The translations under genes and the position numbers were made by a program. Positions 54,507 to 59,566 of a DNA stretch of 59,566 nucleotides are shown piece after piece (the first letter of the stretch is position 1; each line of letters starts with the position of its first letter). The notes below the pieces were generated by a model that worked only from the letters and a program-made list of their open reading frames with translations, searched no databases and was not told the DNA's origin. The DNA is from Methanosarcinales archaeon Methan_01 (lineage in GTDB: Archaea; Halobacteriota; Methanosarcinia; Methanotrichales; Methanotrichaceae): the NCBI GenBank assembly GCA_001602645.1, contig LUYE01000055.1, positions 1 through 59,566 on the forward strand, read 5' to 3'.

Positions 54507-55292
54507 TCAGATCAGGGAGGTTCCCCGGGTGATGTAGGCGAGGGCTGTTATGGCGGCGACGTAGCCACAGGCTCCTAGAAGCTCCTGGACCTCCACCCGC
54601 CTCTTCTCCTCGAAGAGGGAGAGCCTACCGTCGTAACATCTCGCGTCCATGGCGGTGTAGAGCCGTTCTCCCTGCTCCCACGACCGGATGAAGAGGGTCC
54701 CCGCCATCATCGAGAAGGAACGGATCGATCGGAGAAGGCCGTCGTATCCGAGCCTCATCGCCTGGGCGTGGGTCGTGCCGACTGCCACCTCCAGGAAGAC
54801 GAAGATGTACCGATAGATCATCATCGAGAGCTCGACGAAGGAGTCGGGGAGTCTGAGCCCCTTCAGGAGGGCGAAGAGCTCCACCATGGGGGTCGTCAGA
54901 GCGAGGAAGAATAGGCAGCTCGTCCCGCTGATCGTCCGGGATAAGACGAGGATGGATAGCTCCGCCCCCTCGGCCGTCGCCCCGAAGCTCTGGCCGAGAA
55001 GGCTGATGGAGAAGATCTCCGGGCCGGATCCGAAGAAGAGGAGGATGACGACGGTCCCCAAGAGGGCGAAGACCAGGGGCGGAGCCAACAGCTTCCCGTA
55101 AAACCCGGCCGGGACCTTTCCGAGCCGGATAGAGGCGAAGCTCATGGTGAGGGCGATGAAGAGGGGGGCGACCGGCGAGGTCGACATCACCCCGACGAGG
55201 AGGGCCGCGGCCACCAGGGCGAGCTTCAGCCTGCTGCTCTTTTCTCGGAGGGGGCTGGCGAGGGCGAGGTCGTCGAGGAGGGAGTTATGCAA
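54507..55292 (-). CDS. cbiQ: Cobalt/nickel ECF transporter T component CbiQ
   Basis: 261-residue integral membrane coupling protein with about five helices and the coupling-helix signatures typical of the family (Ala-Arg-containing MDARCYDGRL; AMRLGYDGLL near 175), which contact the two CbiO ATPases. It lies seven nt before cbiO and ten nt after cbiN. Confidence 0.9.
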   Translation of the reverse strand: MHNSLLDDLALASPLREKSSRLKLALVAAALLVGVMSTSPVAPLFIALTMSFASIRLGKVPAGFYGKLLAPPLVFALLGTVVILLFFGSGPEIFSISLLGQSFGATAEGAELSILVLSRTISGTSCLFFLALTTPMVELFALLKGLRLPDSFVELSMMIYRYIFVFLEVAVGTTHAQAMRLGYDGLLRSIRSFSMMAGTLFIRSWEQGERLYTAMDARCYDGRLSLFEEKRRVEVQELLGACGYVAAITALAYITRGTSLI

Positions 55293-55302
55293 GGCGGAAC
55301 CC

Positions 55303-55584
55303 TCAGGCGGATTGTTTCCCGCGGTAGTAGCCGAAGAAGTATCCGATGACGATCGCCCCCAGAGCCGCCTGGAGGCTGAAGAGGAGGCTCTCTATCTCGC
55401 CGCTCGGCGGCTCGATGAGCGGCTCAAACCAGGGCTCGTAGGTGCCCTCGGTCAGCTCTGCGATCACCCCTTCCGCCTCGCCGTCGGCCCCGCCCCAATC
55501 GGCTCCGGTGTTTGACGCGGCTACGTATAGGAAGAGGGCGAAGAAGAGGATGATGGCAAGGCCGGCGATGATCTCCCCCTTCAT
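55303..55584 (-). CDS. cbiN: Cobalt/nickel transport accessory protein CbiN
   Basis: 93 residues with two membrane helices (about 6-24 and 67-84) linked by an extracellular loop with GADWGGADGEAEGVI, the CbiN pattern; it helps load metal into CbiM. I use the ATG at 55584, which overlaps the cbiM stop by four bases. Although the frame is open far upstream inside cbiM, that part is antisense-like Arg/Pro-rich sequence. Confidence 0.9.
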   Translation of the reverse strand: MKGEIIAGLAIILFFALFLYVAASNTGADWGGADGEAEGVIAELTEGTYEPWFEPLIEPPSGEIESLLFSLQAALGAIVIGYFFGYYRGKQSA

Positions 55585-56279
55585 GCCGGGATCGCCTCCC
55601 TCAGCTTTCCGAGCCCCTTCTCGTCGATCACCTTCAGCTTCACCATGACGTCCCCTTTCACCTGGATTATGTACTTGAATAACAGGGCGGTGACGACCCC
55701 CTCTACCAGGGCCAGAGGCACCTGGGTGAGAGCGAAGACGGTCCCGAAGGCATAGAAGGACCCGACGACCCCGCCGGTAGCCGAGGGGAAGGCGAGGGCG
55801 AGCTGGAGGGTGGTGACGAGGTACGTCGCCCAGTCCGCCAGGGTGGCGGCGAGGAAGATCGAGAGGTAGAAGTGGAGGTTGAGCCGCGTGCATCCCCGGT
55901 AGACGAGATAGCCGACGGCCGGCCCTGCGATCCCCATGGAGAAGACGTTGGCCCCCAGGGTGGTGATCCCGCCGTGGGCGAGGAAGAGGGCCTGATAGAC
56001 GAGGACTATCAGGCTCAGGACCGCCGTCAGGGCGGGGCCGAAGAGGATCGCTCCCATCCCGGTCCCCGTGGGGTGGGAGCAGGAGCCGGTCACCGAGGGG
56101 AGCTTTAGGGAGGAGAGGACGAAGATGAAGGCCCCGGCCAGGGCCAGGAGGGGGAGGGTCTCCCTCCTCTCCTTCACAAGCCTGTTCATCCTGTAGATCC
56201 CGTAGGCTACGACGGGGAGGGAGAGGGCGTACCACACCTCCCACCAGGGGTGGGGGAGGAAACCTTCCATGATGTGCAA
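55581..56279 (-). CDS. cbiM: Cobalt/nickel ECF transporter S component CbiM
   Basis: 232-residue metal-binding membrane protein. The N-terminal MHIMEGFLPHPWW supplies the metal through the amino terminus and His2, and SCSHPTGTGMGAILFG holds further ligands. First gene of cbiMNQO. In methanogens this uptake system supplies cobalt for corrinoids or nickel for F430. On the minus strand a TATA element actttatatgcc lies about 55 nt before the ATG. No cobalamin or nickel riboswitch fold was noticed in the short leader. Confidence 0.94.
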   Translation of the reverse strand: MHIMEGFLPHPWWEVWYALSLPVVAYGIYRMNRLVKERRETLPLLALAGAFIFVLSSLKLPSVTGSCSHPTGTGMGAILFGPALTAVLSLIVLVYQALFLAHGGITTLGANVFSMGIAGPAVGYLVYRGCTRLNLHFYLSIFLAATLADWATYLVTTLQLALAFPSATGGVVGSFYAFGTVFALTQVPLALVEGVVTALLFKYIIQVKGDVMVKLKVIDEKGLGKLREAIPA

Positions 56280-56368
56280 AAGATCACTTCCTATTCGAGC
56301 TTCGGTCTACTCCAGCGAGGTGGGAGATCATGGCATATAAAGTTTGCTTGAAATGGGATCAATCAACT

Positions 56369-57085
56369 TTATTTGAGGCCGGATAGGTCGACGGCGACCC
56401 TTCCGGAGAGCTCGATCCACCCATCTCGATACCGGGCGGCGAGGGCCATCGCCTCGACTCCTCCGGCCACCGCCTCCCGGAGGGCGGCCCCGAAGGCGGG
56501 GTCGGTATCGTCGTTGGGCATCAAGGCTGAAGCGTCGCCCCTCATGACGACGAAGACGATGGCGGCCCGATAACCCTCGCGGTGCGCTCCCGCCAGCTCC
56601 TGAAGGTGGCGGCGCCCCCGCTCGGTGGGGGCGTCGGGGAAGAGGGCGATCCCATCCCGGACGAGGGTGCAGCACTTTGCCTCCAGAAGGCAAGGCCTCT
56701 CGCCTGCGAGGAGGAAGTCGAGCCTGCTCCTGCCCCGGGCCGGCTCGGACCTCTCAAGCTTCCATCCCGCAAACTCCGGGAGTTCGCCGGAGGAGAGGGC
56801 GCCCCTCAGGATCTGGTTTGCGACCCTCGAGTCGACGACTATGGTCTCCCCATCGGCGACGGCGGCGAAGACGTCGAGCTTCGTCTTCCGCCGGTGGCGG
56901 TCGCCGGCCGGACGGAGGAGGAGTTCCGCCCCCGGGACGAGGAGTTCCCGGAGCCTTCCGGGGTTTGGGAGGTGGCAGCTATGGGCCTCTCCGCCATCTG
57001 CCACCTCGGCGATCACCGAGAACCGGCTCGTCCTGGCGAGGAACCTGCCCCGGACCATCTCCCCCTCGATCTTCAGTCGGGCCAT
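56369..57085 (-). CDS. sfsA: SfsA family DNA/RNA-binding nuclease-like protein
   Basis: 238 residues matching the SfsA family: CHLPNPGRLRELLVPGAE near residues 37-54, VDSRVANQILR, SRLDFLLAG with LLEAKCCTLV (restriction-enzyme-like D...ExK core) and FPDAPTERGRRHLQEL. Bacterial SfsA was named for sugar fermentation stimulation; later work supports a sugar-non-specific nuclease or DNA-binding role. It is divergent from xseA across 56 nt. Confidence 0.92.
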   Translation of the reverse strand: MARLKIEGEMVRGRFLARTSRFSVIAEVADGGEAHSCHLPNPGRLRELLVPGAELLLRPAGDRHRRKTKLDVFAAVADGETIVVDSRVANQILRGALSSGELPEFAGWKLERSEPARGRSRLDFLLAGERPCLLEAKCCTLVRDGIALFPDAPTERGRRHLQELAGAHREGYRAAIVFVVMRGDASALMPNDDTDPAFGAALREAVAGGVEAMALAARYRDGWIELSGRVAVDLSGLK

Positions 57086-57141
57086 CTCTTTCGCTCTGCG
57101 CCGCGAGCCCTTAAATATGGTAGGGTTCCCCTATCCTCCCA

Positions 57142-58338
57142 TTGAACCGAGCGTTTACCGTCACCGAGCTGAACCAGAGGATCAGGGATAGGCTGACCAG
57201 CGACCTGAGACTATGTGACCTCTGGGCCCGGGGGGAGCTCTCCAACGTCGTCAACCACCGTTCAGGCCACCGGTACTTCACCCTCAAGGATGGAGAGTCT
57301 CAGATCCCTTGCGTCCTCTTCCGGGGGAACGCCTCCCGCCTCGACTTCGATCTAGCCGACGGCCAGAACGTCCTCGTCTTTGGGGACGTGGAGTTCTACC
57401 GCCCCCAAGGAAGGGTCCAGATCCTGGTGAAGGCGGCAAGGCTCGACGTTGGCCTCGGCGAGAAGCACCAGGAGCTGGAGCTTTTAAAGGAACGGCTCGC
57501 CGCCGAGGGGCTCTTCGACGCCGGAAGGAAGAGGCCGATCCCCGCCCATCCCGCCTGCATCGGGGTCGTCACCTCCCCTGACGGCGCGGCCCTGAGGGAC
57601 GTCCTGAGGGTCCTCGGAGCCTGTCCCGCCCGGATCGTCATATCGCCGGCGGTGGTCCAGGGTGACTCTGCCCCCGCGTCGATCGCCTCGGCGATATCCG
57701 CCCTCCAGGGGATCGCGGACGTCATCATCGTCGGCAGGGGCGGGGGTTCGGCGGAGGACCTCTCCCCCTTCAACTCGGAGGTGGTGGCGAGGGCGATATA
57801 TCAGTCGGCCCCGCCGGTCGTCTCCGCCGTCGGCCACGAGACGGACGTGACGGTGGCCGACTTCGTAGCAGACCTCCGGGCCCCCACCCCCTCGGCGGCG
57901 GCGGAGATGGTGAGGCCGGACCTCGAGAGGCTCGGGGAGGCTCTGGCGGGGGCGGAGGCGAGGATGATCCGGTCCCTCTCGGCGAGCCTCGATCGGAGGC
58001 GGGCGCGGTACCTCGACCTCGGCCGCCTCCTAGCCGGTCGCAGGATGATGGCTATCGTCTCCGAGGAGCGGCAGAGCCTCGACCGGATGACAGACCGGCT
58101 CGTCTCGGCGGAGGATCGGCGGATGGAGCTCTTCGCCGCGAGGCTGGAGGTGGCAGCGGGAAAGCTCGAATCCCTCTCACCTCTATCGACCCTCCGGAGG
58201 GGCTACTGCATCGCCCTCGCCGATTCAGGAGTCATCCGGCGCGCCTCGGATCTCGCCCCGGGCGAGCTCTTCGAGCTCGTCTTCGCTGAGGGGAGGCTCC
58301 TCTGCCGGTCGGTGAAGGAGATGGTGGATCGGAGTTGA
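57142..58338 (+). CDS. xseA: Exodeoxyribonuclease VII large subunit
   Basis: 398-residue catalytic subunit that degrades single-stranded DNA to acid-soluble oligonucleotides. It has an N-terminal OB fold ([30 protein letters not shown]), then the catalytic domain [32 protein letters not shown] and [20 protein letters not shown], and a C-terminal coiled region. Bacterial in origin but found in some methanogens. Start at TTG (57142), fitting the family N-terminus. The stop overlaps the xseB ATG by one base. Confidence 0.93.
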   Translation: MNRAFTVTELNQRIRDRLTSDLRLCDLWARGELSNVVNHRSGHRYFTLKDGESQIPCVLFRGNASRLDFDLADGQNVLVFGDVEFYRPQGRVQILVKAARLDVGLGEKHQELELLKERLAAEGLFDAGRKRPIPAHPACIGVVTSPDGAALRDVLRVLGACPARIVISPAVVQGDSAPASIASAISALQGIADVIIVGRGGGSAEDLSPFNSEVVARAIYQSAPPVVSAVGHETDVTVADFVADLRAPTPSAAAEMVRPDLERLGEALAGAEARMIRSLSASLDRRRARYLDLGRLLAGRRMMAIVSEERQSLDRMTDRLVSAEDRRMELFAARLEVAAGKLESLSPLSTLRRGYCIALADSGVIRRASDLAPGELFELVFAEGRLLCRSVKEMVDRS

Positions 58339-58583
58339 TGGGTTTGAAGGATGCGGTATTGACCGATTTGAGCGCCCCGGAGGATCTCAGCCTCGAGGCG
58401 TCTCTGGCGGAGCTGGAGGGGATCGTCCGGTCCCTGGAGGAGGGGGAGCTGACCCTGGAGGAGAGCCTGAAGGCCTTTGAGCGGGGGGTCTCCCTCATCA
58501 GGAGGTGCAACTCCCTCCTCGACGGGGCGGAGCAGAGGATAGAGATCCTCGTCGGGGAGCTCCCCGAGGACCTGGCGAGGTGA
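58338..58583 (+). CDS. xseB: Exodeoxyribonuclease VII small subunit
   Basis: About 81 residues, mostly two helices, with the family block [33 protein letters not shown]. Multiple XseB subunits wrap the XseA coiled region. The ATG at 58338 overlaps the xseA stop (TGATG), giving coupled translation. Confidence 0.92.
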   Translation: MGLKDAVLTDLSAPEDLSLEASLAELEGIVRSLEEGELTLEESLKAFERGVSLIRRCNSLLDGAEQRIEILVGELPEDLAR

Positions 58584-58589
58584 CCTGCC

Positions 58590-59225
58590 ATGGGGGAAGC
58601 CGAACTTTATCGTTCCTTCACCAGGAGGACGAGAGCCCTCCTGGGGGAGGGCGAGGAGGCGAGGATCGTCCTCTTCGGCGACTCCATCACCGCCGGCTTC
58701 GCCGTCCGGAGGGGCTTCGACCACTTCTGGCTATCGATGCTGAAGGAGACGTACCCGAAGGCGGCTGTCGCCATGCGAAACCAGGGGGCTTGCGGCGCCA
58801 CGAGCTTCGACGGCCTCGCCCGCCTCGACGGGTCGGTCGTAGCTCACAACCCGGACCTTGTCACCGTCAACTTCGGGATAAACGACATGTATTCGGGGAT
58901 CCGGCTCGGCGAGTTCAAGGGCAACCTCATCGAGATCGTCGAGAGGATCCTGGAGGGTCCAGGCTCCGGATCGGGCCCCGAGCTTCTCCTCCTCAGCTCC
59001 GAGCCCCTGATGACGCCAAAGTTCGATCGAATCGTCCTCGGCTACTATCAGGTCTTAGAGGACGTCGCCGAGGAGATGGGGGTCGGCTTCGTCGACGTTT
59101 ACGGGGCGTGGATGCGGCGGGTCGCCGAGGGCGTCCCTCTGGACAGCCTGATCCTCCCGGGGCTCGACCACCCGAACGAGCTGGGGTACAGAATCATCGC
59201 CGAGGAGCTGATGCGCTTCTTCTAG
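58590..59225 (+). CDS. SGNH/GDSL hydrolase
   Basis: 211 residues with all four SGNH blocks: catalytic Ser in VLFGDSITAGF (near 32-42), Gly in NQGACGATS, Asn in NFGINDM, and the Asp-x-x-His block LDHPNEL near the end. It has no signal peptide, so it acts in the cytoplasm on an unknown ester. It starts six nt after xseB and may share its transcript, but no functional link is evident. Confidence 0.88.
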   Translation: MGEAELYRSFTRRTRALLGEGEEARIVLFGDSITAGFAVRRGFDHFWLSMLKETYPKAAVAMRNQGACGATSFDGLARLDGSVVAHNPDLVTVNFGINDMYSGIRLGEFKGNLIEIVERILEGPGSGSGPELLLLSSEPLMTPKFDRIVLGYYQVLEDVAEEMGVGFVDVYGAWMRRVAEGVPLDSLILPGLDHPNELGYRIIAEELMRFF

Positions 59226-59285
59226 CTCCCGCCGCCTCCAATCCCGGCCCTACCCTTTCGGCCCTCCATCATTTTGCCACCCTCT

Positions 59286-59566
59286 CTACCGTTTTCCTTC
59301 AATCTCGTCGACGAAGGCGTTCCACCTCTTGACGTCGTTCACCTTCTTCTTAATCACCTCTCTTCCGACGTCGGTCTTCTGCTCCTTCTTCGCCAGGATC
59401 TCCCGGAGGTCCAAAAGGGACCTGATGACGGCGGCCGTCTCCTCGAAGAGGCGGTGCGCCTCATCCCGGGTCAGCCGCGCCTCCTTCAGCTTTCCCTCGT
59501 CGGCCGCCTCCTTCGCCTTGAGGAGCCGGATCAGCTCCCTCGCCTCTATCTCCTCCTTCTCCGATA
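59286..59566 (-). CDS. C-terminal part of an unidentified helical protein (runs off the window)
   Basis: The frame is open to the window edge and ends at TAG (59286-59288), giving at least 92 residues. The sequence is highly charged, helical and Lys/Glu-rich (for example EAHRLFEETAAVIRSLLDLREILAKKEQK and VKRWNAFVDEIEGKR), consistent with a small coiled-coil protein. The start lies outside, so length and family cannot be judged. It is convergent with the GDSL hydrolase. Confidence 0.7.
   Translation of the reverse strand, partial: SEKEEIEARELIRLLKAKEAADEGKLKEARLTRDEAHRLFEETAAVIRSLLDLREILAKKEQKTDVGREVIKKKVNDVKRWNAFVDEIEGKR

Noticed and set aside
55303-56244. Long frame continuing upstream of cbiN through cbiM
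   Set aside because: The upstream part is an alternate frame of cbiM (Arg/Pro-rich); only the last 93 codons resemble CbiN.

Overview
The window looks like chromosomal DNA of a methanogenic archaeon, most probably an acetate-using Methanothrix (Methanosaeta)-type organism. The evidence is a complete heterodisulfide reductase set (hdrA, polyferredoxin, hdrC, hdrB), the archaeal CoA route (pantoate kinase and phosphopantothenate synthetase), an aTrm56-type tRNA methylase, an intron-bearing tRNA-Met, archaeal TATA boxes close to start codons, an F390-synthetase/PaaK-like ligase, an acetate-permease-like symporter with a tiny partner protein, and S-layer duplication domains. Coding DNA is GC-rich; gaps and a few genes are clearly AT-richer. 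The genus is inferred from gene content only.

Layout. 0.2-5.4 kb: a type I restriction-modification operon (hsdR-hsdM-hsdS) with AT-rich target-recognition segments. 5.5-10.9 kb: a lone HicB-like protein, then a tightly overlapping minus-strand operon hdrA(MvhD fusion)-polyferredoxin-hdrC-hdrB. 11.1-14.1 kb: tRNA-Met(CAT) with a 33-nt intron and a CoA biosynthesis operon. 14.2-22 kb: an unknown protein with a leaderless-type promoter, uvrA, small membrane proteins, a methyltransferase, a DUF4870-like membrane protein and the symporter pair. 22-31.6 kb: a degenerate nuclease-like secreted protein, a triple-Cache secreted protein facing an orphan TRAP-type binding protein, a purine cluster (uncharacterised nucleoside-phosphorylase-like protein, purine permease, divergent adenine deaminase) and a radical SAM protein.

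31.6-38.3 kb: an IscU-type scaffold with a MIP18-like tail, a multi-domain DHH phosphoesterase divergent from trm56, an ATP-grasp enzyme and two 40-residue proteins. 38.3-50.4 kb is a cell-surface region: carboxypeptidase-regulatory-like protein, S-layer protein, beta-helix/TPR protein, a 5'-truncated DUF11 repeat protein and an SdrD-like protein; the last two appear to share an undescribed domain. 50.8-59.5 kb: endonuclease Q, larB, a cbiMNQO metal-uptake operon (CbiO carries an extra C-terminal domain), sfsA, xseA-xseB, a GDSL hydrolase and the end of an unidentified coiled-coil gene.

How it fits together. The Hdr operon regenerates CoM-SH and CoB-SH and links this to electron carriers; CoA synthesis, the symporter and the acyl-CoA ligase family suit acetate metabolism; the cbi transporter and larB point to cobalt/nickel use. 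The most unusual material lies in non-coding DNA and the surface region: three intergenic segments (45.5, 50.65 and 52.9 kb) carry strong nested or serial inverted repeats, each about 20-30 nt downstream of a TATA-like sequence, and are candidate undescribed RNAs. No CRISPR array, complete insertion sequence, rRNA or replication origin was seen.
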